Shown here in pieces: positions 33,257 to 43,861 of a stretch of 64,000 nt of DNA. The stretch is taken from contig NZ_LIQG01000026.1 in the NCBI RefSeq assembly GCF_001418015.1, positions 1,178,001 to 1,242,000 on the forward strand, given 5' to 3'. This DNA is from Lacinutrix mariniflava. Its GTDB lineage: Bacteria > Bacteroidota > Bacteroidia > Flavobacteriales > Flavobacteriaceae. Below the pieces are notes generated by a model. The model was given only the letters and a program-made list of their open reading frames with translations. It made no database searches and was not told the origin of the DNA. Every line of letters begins with the position of its first letter. The stretch's first letter is position 1. The translations under genes and the position numbers were made by a program.

Positions 33257-34309
33257 ATGAACCACAACATATCAATACAAAAAGTAACCGAATCTAAAGT
33301 AACAAACATAGACTTCAACAACATACCATTAGGCACAACATTCACAGATCACATGTTTATCTGCGATTACGATAATGGCACATGGGTAAACCCAAGAATA
33401 ATCCCAATGGGAATGATTCCAACACATCCAGCAGCAATGGCTTTACATTACGGACAAGCTATTTTCGAAGGTATGAAAGCAACCGTAGATGCAGATGGAA
33501 ACCCAATGTTGTTTAGAGCAGATAAAAATGCAGCACGATTAAATACAAGTGCAGACAGAATGGGAATGCCTAATTTTCCAGAAGATTTATTCGTAGAAGG
33601 TTTAAAACAATTAGTAGATATCGAGCGTAGTTGGATTCCACCAGCAGACGGAAGCGCACTATACTTAAGACCATTCATGTATGCCGACGAGCCATTTATT
33701 GGTATGCGTGCAGCAAACCATTATAAGTTTATAATTATGGCATCTCCAGCAGGACCATTTTTTAGTAACCGTATTAAATTGTGGGCCGAAAAACAATACA
33801 TACGTGCAGCATCAGGAGGAACTGGAGAGGCAAAAGCAGCAGGTAATTATGCAGCAGCCATTCGTCCAACAGAATTAGCAAAAGCAAAAGGTTACGATCA
33901 AGTATTGTGGCTAGACGCAGTAGAACATAAATATATTCAGGAAGTAGGAACCATGAATATTTTCTTTAAAATCGATGGTAAATTCATCACACCAAAACGC
34001 GACGGTTCTATATTAGACGGTATTACACGCATGAGTGTTATCGACGTTTTAAGAGATAAAGGATACGAAGTTATAGAACGCGCTATTACAATCGATGAGG
34101 TTCAAGAAGCATCAAAAAACAAAACCTTAGAAGAAGCTTTCGGGACAGGTACAGCCGTTGGTATCGCTTACATTCAAGAAATCGGATTAGAAGGCGAAAC
34201 CATTCATGTATCCAACGAAAGCCCAGTTGGTTTAGAAGTAAATAACACGTTAAATGCTATAAAAACAGGAAAGGTAGAAGATAAATTTGGATGGATGATT
34301 AAGGCTTAA
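33257..34309 (+). CDS. ilvE: Branched-chain amino acid aminotransferase
   Basis: 350 residues, eukaryote-like class of fold-type IV PLP enzymes. Interconverts Val, Leu and Ile with their 2-oxo acids. The PLP Lys is in GGTGEAKAAGNYA (about 190-202); QEVGTMNIFF and the GITRMSVIDVLRD region line the cofactor. Lies between E2 and E1 of the branched-chain dehydrogenase, which favours a catabolic or branched-fatty-acid role: deamination feeding the dehydrogenase directly. Confidence 0.95.
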   Translation: MNHNISIQKVTESKVTNIDFNNIPLGTTFTDHMFICDYDNGTWVNPRIIPMGMIPTHPAAMALHYGQAIFEGMKATVDADGNPMLFRADKNAARLNTSADRMGMPNFPEDLFVEGLKQLVDIERSWIPPADGSALYLRPFMYADEPFIGMRAANHYKFIIMASPAGPFFSNRIKLWAEKQYIRAASGGTGEAKAAGNYAAAIRPTELAKAKGYDQVLWLDAVEHKYIQEVGTMNIFFKIDGKFITPKRDGSILDGITRMSVIDVLRDKGYEVIERAITIDEVQEASKNKTLEEAFGTGTAVGIAYIQEIGLEGETIHVSNESPVGLEVNNTLNAIKTGKVEDKFGWMIKA

Positions 34310-34317
34310 AGTCATTT

Positions 34318-34406
34318 GGGCGTTACCACAAGGGTCGGGCTTTCGGCAGTCGCTTTTTTTGAGAAAAACAAAAAAGAGCTTCAACAAATGCCTCAATCCC
34401 TAACGC
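34318..34406. repeat. Family F dispersed repeat, copy 3
   Basis: GGGCGTTACCACAAGGGTCG, GGCTTTCGGC, TTTTTTTGAGAAAAAC and CCTAACGCG, in the same order as the 15382 copy and with the same first 20 bases. Confidence 0.75.
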
Positions 34407-34415
34407 GTGCGCAAT

Positions 34416-34515
34416 GTCACTTCGAGTGATTTCGATTTTTTATCGGAATTGTATCGAGAAGCAATAAAAGTTCTCGATACAAAATTGCAGTAAAAGCAAT
34501 TTCACTCGAACTGAC
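34416..34515. repeat. Inverted pair: family B (+) and family A (-)
   Basis: 34416-34461 is a family B copy (GTCACTTCGAGTGATTTCGA core ATCGGAATTG). 34470-34515 is a clean reverse family A copy (GTTCTCGATACAAAATTGC to CACTCGAACTGAC). Same arrangement as at 33071, one gene away. Confidence 0.75.
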
Positions 34516-34577
34516 CTAAAGATTGTCATTTCTGCGAAAGCAGGAATCCACTTCGAAATAAAGAATATAAGTATAAT

Positions 34578-34642
34578 ATCATTCAGAGCGAAAGCGAAAC
34601 ATCTCAACAAGAGTTTGCCACGTCCTTCGTCCTCACAATGAC
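34578..34642 (+). repeat. Family D dispersed repeat, copy 2
   Basis: Shares CATTC, AATCTCA/ACATCTCA, TTGCC and CGTCCTTCGTCCTC-CAATGAC with the copy at 18617. Its CAATGAC contains an ATG that is in frame with the next gene. Confidence 0.65.
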
Positions 34643-34655
34643 AGAACGATTCAAG

Positions 34656-36707
34656 ATGAAAAAAGAAACACTAGAAAAAGGATTTTCAAAACTCTGCACA
34701 GCAAAAGCAATGGCAGAATTATACGAAGCTAATTTTAAACAAGTTTCAAAATACGTACATGCAACATCACGTGGACATGAAGCCATTCAAATCGCTTTAG
34801 GTTTACAGTTATTACCTCAAGATTATGCATTTCCATATTACAGAGACGATGCCATGTTATTATCTTTTGGTTTAGAACCTTACGATTTAATGTTGCAATT
34901 GTTAGCTAAAAAAGACGATCCATTTTCTGGAGGAAGAACATACTATTCGCATCCAAGTTTAAAGGACGACGATAAACCAAAAATCCCACATCAATCCTCT
35001 GCAACAGGAATGCAAACCATTCCAGCAACAGGAGTTGCTATGGGAATGCAGTATAAAGAATTACAAGGTTTAGACGATAAAACACTTAAAGATTTACCAT
35101 TCGTAGTGTGTTCTTTAGGAGACGCCTCTGTAACCGAAGGCGAAATAGCAGAAGCTTTTCAAATGGCGGCTTTAAAGCAAATGCCAATTTTATATTTAGT
35201 ACAAGATAACGGTTGGGATATTAGTGCCAATGCGGCAGAAACGAGAGCGCAAAATGCTTTCGAATACGCAGCAGGATTTAAAGGTTTAGACGCTATCTCA
35301 ATAGATGGTGCAAACTTTACAGAAAGTTACGAAGCCTTAGAAAAAGTAATAGAAACTATTCGTACAGAGCGTAGACCATTTTTAGTACACGCAAAAGTAC
35401 CGTTATTAAATCACCATACTTCTGGTGTAAGAATGGAATGGTATCGCGATGATTTAGAAGAGGCACGTTCTCGTGATCCTTATCCAGTTATTAAAAAACA
35501 ATTACTAGATGCAGGATTTTCAGAACAAGAAGTTCTGGCAATTGAAAATTCCGCGAAAGCAAAAGTGCAATCCGATTTTGAAAGAGCATTATTAGCCGAA
35601 GATCCAAAACCTGAGGATTTATTTACAAACGATTTTGTACCAACACCAATTACCGAGGAAAAAGGAACACGTTCACCAGAAGGCGCAGAGAAAGTAGTCA
35701 TGGTAGATTGTGCTTTATTCGCAGTAGAAGAACTGATGAAAAAGCATAAAGAATGTTTACTCTATGGACAAGATGTTGGAGGAAGACTTGGTGGTGTTTT
35801 TAGAGAAGCAGCAACATTAGCACAAAAATTTGGAGACGATCGTGTGTTTAATACACCAATACAAGAAGCTTTTATTGTAGGTTCAACCGTTGGTATGAGT
35901 GCAGTAGGATTAAAACCAATTGTTGAGGTTCAGTTTGCCGATTATATTTGGCCTGGCTTAAATCAGTTGTTTACAGAAGTGAGTAGAAGTTGTTATTTAT
36001 CTAATGGTAAATGGCCGGTTTCTATGATTCTTAGAGTGCCAATTGGTGCTTATGGAAGTGGAGGACCTTACCATTCATCTTCAGTAGAATCTGTAATTAC
36101 AAATATTCGAGGTATTAAAATAGCGTATCCAAGTAATGGAGCAGATTTAAAAGGATTAATGAAAGCGGCATATTATGACCCAAATCCTGTAGTGATTTTA
36201 GAGCACAAAGGTTTGTATTGGTCTAAAGTGCCAGGAACACAAGGTGCAACCTCTGTTGAGCCAAGCGAAGATTATGTATTGCCTTTTGGTAAAGCATGGG
36301 TTTTACAAGAGATTTGGAAACAAGAAAATGTAGAAACATTAACTATTGTTACCTACGGAATGGGAGTGCATTGGGCAATGAATGCATCGGAAGAATTAGG
36401 GATGCAAGATCAGATAGAAGTTATCGATTTACGTACTTTATATCCTTTAGATGAAGACACGATTATGAAATCGGTTAAGAAAACAGGAAAGTGTTTGGTT
36501 GTCACAGAAGAGCCATCAAATAATAGTTTTGCAAGAGCATTATCTGGAAAAATTCAAGAAGAGTGTTTTAAGTATTTAGATGCGCCAGTAATGACTATTG
36601 GTAGTGAAAATATGCCAGCAATACCATTAAATTCTACTTTAGAGCAAACCATGATTCCTTCAACAGAAAAAGTAAAAGCTAAGATAGAAAAGTTACTAAA
36701 CTATTAA
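34656..36707 (+). CDS. Branched-chain 2-oxoacid dehydrogenase E1, alpha and beta fused
   Basis: 683 residues from ATG 34656. An in-frame ATG at 34638 lies inside a family D repeat and is not used here. The alpha half (about 1-330) has the thiamine-diphosphate motif GDASVTEGEIAEAFQ through LVQDNGWDI; the beta half (about 345-683) starts ALFAVEELMKKHKECLLYGQ followed by DVGGRLGGVF and ends in a transketolase C domain. Carries out the thiamine-dependent decarboxylation of branched-chain keto acids and hands the acyl group to E2. Followed by a strong terminator. Confidence 0.95.
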   Translation: MKKETLEKGFSKLCTAKAMAELYEANFKQVSKYVHATSRGHEAIQIALGLQLLPQDYAFPYYRDDAMLLSFGLEPYDLMLQLLAKKDDPFSGGRTYYSHPSLKDDDKPKIPHQSSATGMQTIPATGVAMGMQYKELQGLDDKTLKDLPFVVCSLGDASVTEGEIAEAFQMAALKQMPILYLVQDNGWDISANAAETRAQNAFEYAAGFKGLDAISIDGANFTESYEALEKVIETIRTERRPFLVHAKVPLLNHHTSGVRMEWYRDDLEEARSRDPYPVIKKQLLDAGFSEQEVLAIENSAKAKVQSDFERALLAEDPKPEDLFTNDFVPTPITEEKGTRSPEGAEKVVMVDCALFAVEELMKKHKECLLYGQDVGGRLGGVFREAATLAQKFGDDRVFNTPIQEAFIVGSTVGMSAVGLKPIVEVQFADYIWPGLNQLFTEVSRSCYLSNGKWPVSMILRVPIGAYGSGGPYHSSSVESVITNIRGIKIAYPSNGADLKGLMKAAYYDPNPVVILEHKGLYWSKVPGTQGATSVEPSEDYVLPFGKAWVLQEIWKQENVETLTIVTYGMGVHWAMNASEELGMQDQIEVIDLRTLYPLDEDTIMKSVKKTGKCLVVTEEPSNNSFARALSGKIQEECFKYLDAPVMTIGSENMPAIPLNSTLEQTMIPSTEKVKAKIEKLLNY

Positions 36708-36746
36708 ATTTATAATAGTATTATACACATACTTATGTGTGTAATA

Positions 36747-36789
36747 AAAGGGATTCGTAATTGGAAAACAATTATGAATCCCTTTTTTT
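36747..36789 (+). terminator. Rho-independent terminator after the E1 gene
   Basis: Stem AAAGGGATTCGTAATTG (36747-36763) with CAATTATGAATCCCTTT (36769-36785), one G-T pair, loop GAAAA, then a T run to 36789. Ends the branched-chain operon before the thiamine operon. Confidence 0.85.
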
Positions 36790-36905
36790 AGGACTTCAAT
36801 TTGTTTCATTTTTATGGAAATAGATTTTAGTTAAAATGTGTTTTTCAAAAACCAACGATTCAAAAAAATAAATTCAAAAGCGTATTAAAGTCATAAATAA
36901 TCTTC

Positions 36906-36913
36906 TATATTTG
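36906..36913 (+). promoter_or_regulatory. Promoter -7 element of the thi operon
   Basis: TATATTTG fits TAnnTTTG and lies 8 bp before the TPP riboswitch, as expected if the aptamer begins near the transcript 5' end. Confidence 0.5.
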
Positions 36914-36920
36914 AGGTGTA

Positions 36921-37000
36921 AACTTTAGGAGTAGCTATTAAATTAGTTTGAGAAACATCCTTAGAACCTGATTTGGTTAATACCAACGTAGGAAAAAGTT
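36921..37000 (+). ncRNA. TPP riboswitch (thi-box)
   Basis: AACTTTAGGAG at the 5' end pairs with the 3' GGAAAAAGTT to close the aptamer. The conserved cores are seen: TTTGAGAAACATCC near 36957 and AGAACCTGATTTGGTTAATACC then AACGTAGGAA at 36963-36995 (written here in pieces). Placed 57 bp before thiS, so thiamine diphosphate should lower expression of the thi operon. A T-rich region with a TTCGAT/ATCGAA hairpin follows (37004-37020). Confidence 0.92.
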
Positions 37001-37057
37001 ATGTTCGATAAGACATCGAAATACTACCATTTTGGTTTACAGTAATATTTTATAAAT

Positions 37058-39152
<2,095 letters not shown>

Positions 39153-39163
39153 AATGATTAGGA

Positions 39164-39202
39164 AGTTCCCACGCTTTGAAAAAAGCGTGGTCGGGCTTTC
39201 TG
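39164..39202. repeat. Partial family F repeat
   Basis: CCACGCTT/AAGCGTGG hairpin (39169-39190) followed by GTCGGGCTTTC, as in the F copies; a CACTAACG end appears at about 39298-39305. The middle is replaced by the family A-like element at 39217. Confidence 0.45.
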
Positions 39203-39216
39203 TTATATTTTTGCTG

Positions 39217-39268
39217 GTTCTCGATATAAATTTATTCAGTTAGACTGTATAAATTCACTTGAACTGAC
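39217..39268 (-). repeat. Family A-like repeat, reverse, diverged core
   Basis: GTTCTCGATATAAATT to AAATTCACTTGAACTGAC: reverse family A arms with an altered centre. Lies between thiC and thiD. Confidence 0.5.
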
Positions 39269-39349
39269 GGCAAAAGGATGCCACTGTAATTGTATAACAC
39301 TAACGAATTCCTATTTAATAAAATAGAATAATAAGCTGTATCCATTAAA

Positions 39350-40117
39350 ATGAATAACAAAAACTACATATTAACAATAGCAGGTTTAGATCCATCCAGT
39401 GGTGCCGGAATTACTTCAGATATTAAAACATTTGAAGCTCATGGTTTGTATGGTTTATCCGTGTGTACAGCAGTTACTGTTCAAAATGATATAGATTTTA
39501 AAGATTGTATTTGGATTGAAAAAGAAATCATTTTAAATCAGATAGAACTATTGTTTCAACGGTTTTCAATTGCTGTAGTAAAAATAGGAATCATCCAGTC
39601 TTGGGACGTTTTATTAGCAGTTATTCAAACATTAAAAAAACGTAATCCAACTATAAAAATAGTGTTAGATCCTATTTTAAAAGCTAGCGCAGGTTTTAGT
39701 TTTCATAATCAACAAGATTTAAAAGTTTTAGAAGAAGTCTTGAAAAACTGCGATTTTATTACACCAAATTATCATGAGATTAAAGCCTTGTTTTCAGAGA
39801 AATCTATAGAGGAAACCATCGATTTTATTTCAGAAAGAACAAATATCTACTTAAAAGGAGGTCATAGAATAGATAAAAAAGGATGGGATGAAGTCTATTA
39901 TAGTAAAATAGTAAAACTAAACATTCCGCCAATTGCAGAAACCGTTTTTCAAAAACATGGCAGTGGTTGTGTATTATCGGCTTCATTGGCTTCTAATTTA
40001 GAAAAAGGAATGAACATAGAAGATGCTTGTAAAAATGTAAAATGGTATACAGAACAGTTTTTAAATTCAAATAAAACCTTGTTAGGAACACATAAATATA
40101 CAGAAAATGTTAAGTAA
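39350..40117 (+). CDS. thiD: Hydroxymethylpyrimidine (phosphate) kinase ThiD
   Basis: 255 residues, ribokinase family. Phosphorylates HMP-P to HMP-PP. Family blocks: ILTIAGLDPSSGAGITSDIK (about 7-26), AVTVQND, KASAGFSF, ITPNYHEIKAL and the anion hole/catalytic Asp region, which here reads KHGSGCVLSASLASNLEKG with Cys after GSG in place of the commoner GTGCTLS. Overlaps thiE by 11 bp, so translation is probably coupled. Confidence 0.93.
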   Translation: MNNKNYILTIAGLDPSSGAGITSDIKTFEAHGLYGLSVCTAVTVQNDIDFKDCIWIEKEIILNQIELLFQRFSIAVVKIGIIQSWDVLLAVIQTLKKRNPTIKIVLDPILKASAGFSFHNQQDLKVLEEVLKNCDFITPNYHEIKALFSEKSIEETIDFISERTNIYLKGGHRIDKKGWDEVYYSKIVKLNIPPIAETVFQKHGSGCVLSASLASNLEKGMNIEDACKNVKWYTEQFLNSNKTLLGTHKYTENVK

Positions 40118-40730
40118 GTTACACTGTATTTCTCAAGGTAAAACACCGCAAGACCATTTAAGAAATATACAAAAAGCATGTGGACACGGAGCAGAACTAG
40201 TACAGCTTCGTTTAAAAGAAATGACAACAGAAACTATTTTAGAAACTGCTAAAAAAGCTAGAGGAATTACTGCTCAATTTAATGTGAAACTAATAATAAA
40301 CGATCATTATGAAATAGCTAAAGCAGTAAAAGCAGACGGTGTTCATTTAGGGAAAACAGATGCATGTCCTTTAGTTGTTAGAGACTATTTAGGTGAGCAA
40401 TTTATCATTGGTGGTACAGCAAATACTTTGGAAGATTGCAAAGTTCTAATAAAAAAAGAAGTGGATTATATTGGTTTAGGACCTTTTCGATTTACAGAAA
40501 CTAAAAAGAATTTAAGTCCAGTTTTAGGTCTTGAAGGTTACAAACAGTTAATAGATAAGTTAGAAAAAGACACGCCTATAATTGCTATTGGTGGTATTGG
40601 TATGGGAGATGTTACGTCAATAATGAAAACAGGTGTCTACGGAATAGCAGTTTCGGGAGCGATAACTAAAGATTTTACAAGTATTTCTAAGTTTCATGAA
40701 ATCTTAAGTTCATCAAAAGTAAAAGCATAA
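40107..40730 (+). CDS. thiE: Thiamine-phosphate synthase ThiE
   Basis: 207 residues, TIM barrel. Joins HMP-PP and thiazole phosphate to give thiamine phosphate. Blocks: VQLRLKEM (about 32-39), KLIINDHYEIAKAVKADGVH followed by LGKTDACP, and VDYIGLGPFRFTETKKN, then PIIAIGGIG. The usual QLRxK and INDxxxxA motifs are kept. Its ATG lies inside the end of thiD. Confidence 0.93.
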   Translation: MLSKLHCISQGKTPQDHLRNIQKACGHGAELVQLRLKEMTTETILETAKKARGITAQFNVKLIINDHYEIAKAVKADGVHLGKTDACPLVVRDYLGEQFIIGGTANTLEDCKVLIKKEVDYIGLGPFRFTETKKNLSPVLGLEGYKQLIDKLEKDTPIIAIGGIGMGDVTSIMKTGVYGIAVSGAITKDFTSISKFHEILSSSKVKA

Positions 40731-40766
40731 GTATTCTTAATCTAACATAGATTCAAAAAATTAAAA

Positions 40767-41537
40767 ATGAATAACATATTAAAAATAGCAGATAAAGAAT
40801 TTACTTCTAGATTATTCACCGGAACAGGAAAGTTTAGCGCTTCAGAAGTAATGAAAGAAGCTTTGTTGGCTTCAGAAAGCGAACTCATAACTGTTGCTTT
40901 AAAAAGAGTAGATGTTCAGAATAATGAAGATGATATTTTAACGCATTTAAAACAGCCTCATATTAATTTATTACCAAACACATCTGGTGTTAGAACCGCT
41001 AAAGAAGCTGTTTTTGCAGCAGAATTATCAAGAGAGGCTTTAGGGACAAATTGGGTTAAATTGGAAATTCATCCAGATCCTAGGTATTTATTGCCAGATC
41101 CTATAGAGACTTTAAAAGCAGCAGAAGCATTAGTTAAATTAGGATTTGTAGTAATGCCTTACATTCATGCGGATCCTGTATTATGTAAGCGATTAGAGGA
41201 TGTGGGAGTGCAATGTGTTATGCCATTGGGAGCTCCAATAGGAAGTAATAAAGGATTAAAAACACAAGATTTTTTAGAGATTATTATAGAGCAATCTAAT
41301 GTGCCTGTTATTGTAGATGCAGGTATTGGCGCGCCATCGCATGCAGCTTATGCTATGGAATTAGGTGCAGATGCTGTGTTGGTAAATACGGCAATTGCAG
41401 TATCTAAAAATCCGGTAGCTATGGCTAAAGCATTTAAAATGGCAGTGGAAGCAGGTAGAATGGCTTTTGAAGCCAAACTAGCTCCTATTAAAAGCAAAGC
41501 AGAGGCTAGTAGTCCGTTAACGCGTTTTTTAAACTAA
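40767..41537 (+). CDS. thiG: Thiazole synthase ThiG
   Basis: 256 residues, TIM barrel. Condenses deoxyxylulose phosphate, dehydroglycine and ThiS-borne sulfur. Starts with [18 protein letters not shown] (about 12-29); the [20 protein letters not shown] and [20 protein letters not shown] blocks, and [20 protein letters not shown], are intact. The Schiff-base Lys is expected in the [13 protein letters not shown] region. Only 3 bp before thiH. Confidence 0.95.
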   Translation: MNNILKIADKEFTSRLFTGTGKFSASEVMKEALLASESELITVALKRVDVQNNEDDILTHLKQPHINLLPNTSGVRTAKEAVFAAELSREALGTNWVKLEIHPDPRYLLPDPIETLKAAEALVKLGFVVMPYIHADPVLCKRLEDVGVQCVMPLGAPIGSNKGLKTQDFLEIIIEQSNVPVIVDAGIGAPSHAAYAMELGADAVLVNTAIAVSKNPVAMAKAFKMAVEAGRMAFEAKLAPIKSKAEASSPLTRFLN

Positions 41538-41540
41538 AGT

Positions 41541-42662
41541 ATGGCAAATTTTATAACACTTTTTGATACTTATAATTGGGATAACACACTAGAAAGTATC
41601 TTTAGTAAAACTACAGTTGAGGTAGAAAATGCCTTAGCAAAAGAAAAACTAGATTTAGAAGATTTTAAAGCCTTAATTTCTCCTGCTGCAAAACCATTTT
41701 TAGAACAAATGGCACAGAAAAGCAGTATGTTGACTAAAAAACGATTTGGAAATACCATACAAATGTATGCACCAATGTACTTAAGTAACGAGTGCCAGAA
41801 TATTTGTACGTATTGTGGATTTAGTATGACTAATAAAATACCAAGACGGACATTAACAGATGCTGAGATTTTAAAAGAAGTGGCTTTTTTAAAAGCAAAA
41901 GGATATGATCATATCTTGTTAGTTACAGGAGAAGCTAATAAAACAGTGGGAGTAAGTTATATTAAAAATGCGATTAAAATAATACGTTCTCAATTTTCGA
42001 ATATTACTATCGAAGTACAGCCTTTAGATCAAGAGGAATATGAGTTGTTAATTGAAAACGGATTGTACGCTGTATTGGTATATCAAGAAACGTATCATAG
42101 AGAAGAGTATAAGAAACACCATCCAAAAGGAAAGAAATCTAATTTCAATTATCGTTTAGATACACCAGATAGATTAGGGAAAGCAGGTATTCATAAAATT
42201 GGATTAGGTGCTTTGTTTGGTTTGGAAGATTGGCGTGCAGATAGTTTTTTTACAGCCTTACATTTAAAATATTTACAGAAAACGTATTGGAAAACAAAAT
42301 ACTCCATTTCATTTCCAAGGTTACGACCGCATTCTGGAGGTTTAGAGCCAAAAGTAGAAATGACCGATAGTGATTTGGTGCAGCTAATTTGTGCTTTTCG
42401 TTTGCTAGATGAGGATATCGAATTGTCTATGTCTACAAGAGAAAACGAAATATTTAGAAATAATATTGTTAATCTAGGTGCGACCTCAATTAGTGCAGAA
42501 TCAAAAACAAATCCAGGAGGTTATACCGTAGAACCTCAATCGTTAGAGCAGTTTGAAATTTCCGATGAAAGAAGTACAGAAGAGATAGTAAAGATGTTAA
42601 AAGGTCAAGGCTTAGAAGTGGTTTGGAAAGATTGGCAACATTTTGAAGCAATAGAAGAGTAA
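41541..42662 (+). CDS. thiH: 2-iminoacetate synthase ThiH (radical SAM)
   Basis: 373 residues. Splits tyrosine to give dehydroglycine for the thiazole ring, so the organism makes it anaerobically-style with ThiH rather than with glycine oxidase ThiO. Cluster motif CQNICTYCGF (CxxxCxYC, about 84-93). Also LLVTGEA and LPRLRPH-like FPRLRPHSG. Its last base overlaps the thiF start (TAATG). Confidence 0.95.
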   Translation: MANFITLFDTYNWDNTLESIFSKTTVEVENALAKEKLDLEDFKALISPAAKPFLEQMAQKSSMLTKKRFGNTIQMYAPMYLSNECQNICTYCGFSMTNKIPRRTLTDAEILKEVAFLKAKGYDHILLVTGEANKTVGVSYIKNAIKIIRSQFSNITIEVQPLDQEEYELLIENGLYAVLVYQETYHREEYKKHHPKGKKSNFNYRLDTPDRLGKAGIHKIGLGALFGLEDWRADSFFTALHLKYLQKTYWKTKYSISFPRLRPHSGGLEPKVEMTDSDLVQLICAFRLLDEDIELSMSTRENEIFRNNIVNLGATSISAESKTNPGGYTVEPQSLEQFEISDERSTEEIVKMLKGQGLEVVWKDWQHFEAIEE

Positions 42663-43711
42663 TGAGTCTTACCGCAGAAGAACGAAAGCAATACAGTCGT
42701 CATCTTATTTTAGATAAAATAGGAGAAGCTGGACAGTTAAAATTGAAGCAAGCGAAGGTTTTAGTCATTGGTGCTGGTGGTTTAGGTTGTCCTGTTTTAC
42801 AGTATTTAACAGCCGCAGGTGTTGGAGCTATTGGCATAATAGACCATGATATAGTCGACCAAAGTAATTTGCAGCGTCAAGTTTTATATACTATTAATGA
42901 TATTGGTTTGTCTAAAGCAGAAACTGCGGCTAAGCGATTATCTCAATTAAATCCGTTTGTGCTTTTTAATACTTATAATGAAGGACTAACACGTGAAAAT
43001 GCTATTGCACTATTTTCGAATTATGATATTATAATAGATGGAAGCGATAATTTTTCAACAAGATACTTAACAAATGATGCCGCAATAATTACTAACAAGC
43101 CTTTAGTTTATGGCGCTATTTTTAAATTTGAAGGGCAAGTGAGTGTTTTTAATTATTTAGGGAGTGCAACTTATAGATGTTTATATCCAACACCTCCAAA
43201 ACCTGAAGCGTCTCCCAATTGTTCAGAAATAGGAGTCCTAGGTGTTTTGCCAGGTATTATTGGGAGTTTACAAGCAAATGAAGCCATTAAAATTATTTGT
43301 GGTATTGGTGAAGTGTTAACGAATAAGCTGTTGTTGTTTGATGCTTTAAGTTTGAATCAGCAAATATTAGGATTTGAAAAAGATGAAACTTCAGAAATTA
43401 CAGCTTTAGAAACAGATTACGATTTTTTCTGCGGAATGACTTCAACCAAAGAAATCACACAAGATGAATTAAATAAAAACAAAGCAAACTATAATTTGCT
43501 GGATGTTCGGGAAGCTTCTGAAAGAGATGAATATCACATTGGAGGACAGCATATTCCTCTAGGGCAGTTATCAAAACGATTTCAAGAAATTGATATTTCT
43601 TTACCTATTGTTGTGTATTGCAAATCAGGAAAAAGGAGTAATAGCGCTATTTCTTATTTAAAAGAACAATTAGATAAGGCTGTTTTTTACAATTTAAAAG
43701 AAGGATTGTAA
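42662..43711 (+). CDS. thiF: ThiF/MoeB-type adenylyltransferase with C-terminal rhodanese domain
   Basis: 349 residues. N-terminal E1-like domain (about 1-245): VIGAGGLGCPVLQYLTAAGV nucleotide loop, DxxxxSNLQRQ block (DQSNLQRQVLY), and the active-site Cys in PNCSEIGVLG. C-terminal rhodanese domain (about 265-349) with LLDVREASERDEYHIGGQHI and the persulfide loop YCKSGKRSN. Adenylates ThiS and may itself bring the sulfur; the domain order is that of MoeB/Uba4-like fusions, so it could also serve molybdopterin synthesis. Last thi gene. Confidence 0.88.
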   Translation: MSLTAEERKQYSRHLILDKIGEAGQLKLKQAKVLVIGAGGLGCPVLQYLTAAGVGAIGIIDHDIVDQSNLQRQVLYTINDIGLSKAETAAKRLSQLNPFVLFNTYNEGLTRENAIALFSNYDIIIDGSDNFSTRYLTNDAAIITNKPLVYGAIFKFEGQVSVFNYLGSATYRCLYPTPPKPEASPNCSEIGVLGVLPGIIGSLQANEAIKIICGIGEVLTNKLLLFDALSLNQQILGFEKDETSEITALETDYDFFCGMTSTKEITQDELNKNKANYNLLDVREASERDEYHIGGQHIPLGQLSKRFQEIDISLPIVVYCKSGKRSNSAISYLKEQLDKAVFYNLKEGL

Positions 43712-43845
43712 TTGTTAATTTAAATGATGATTTTTATGAAGGAACAAATCATTAATACTTAAAAAAAACAAATGAAAGTTAAAATAGCACATGTGCTCAT
43801 TTATTAGTTTTGCCTCACTCATTAAGTTAAGAACTTAAATTATTC

Positions 43846-43853
43846 TATTTTTG
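43846..43853 (+). promoter_or_regulatory. Promoter -7 element of rlmN
   Basis: TATTTTTG fits TAnnTTTG and ends only 8 bp before the rlmN ATG, so the transcript may have almost no leader. Confidence 0.45.
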
Positions 43854-43861
43854 CAAATGAA

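Larger units (their letters stand above)
34310..34655. other. Repeat-filled gap between ilvE and the E1 gene
   Basis: 346 bp without a gene. It holds, in order, a family F copy, a family B/A inverted pair, a short GTCATTTCTGCGAAAGCAGG element at 34525 and a family D copy. I see no promoter of the TAnnTTTG kind here. Confidence 0.7.

Noticed and set aside
40107-40117. thiD-thiE overlap as a frameshift or fusion
   Set aside because: Both proteins are complete with normal ends; an 11-bp overlap is ordinary coupling.
42662-43711. Possible misfusion of thiF with a rhodanese
   Set aside because: E1-like plus rhodanese fusions are well known (MoeB/Uba4 type) and both active sites are intact.
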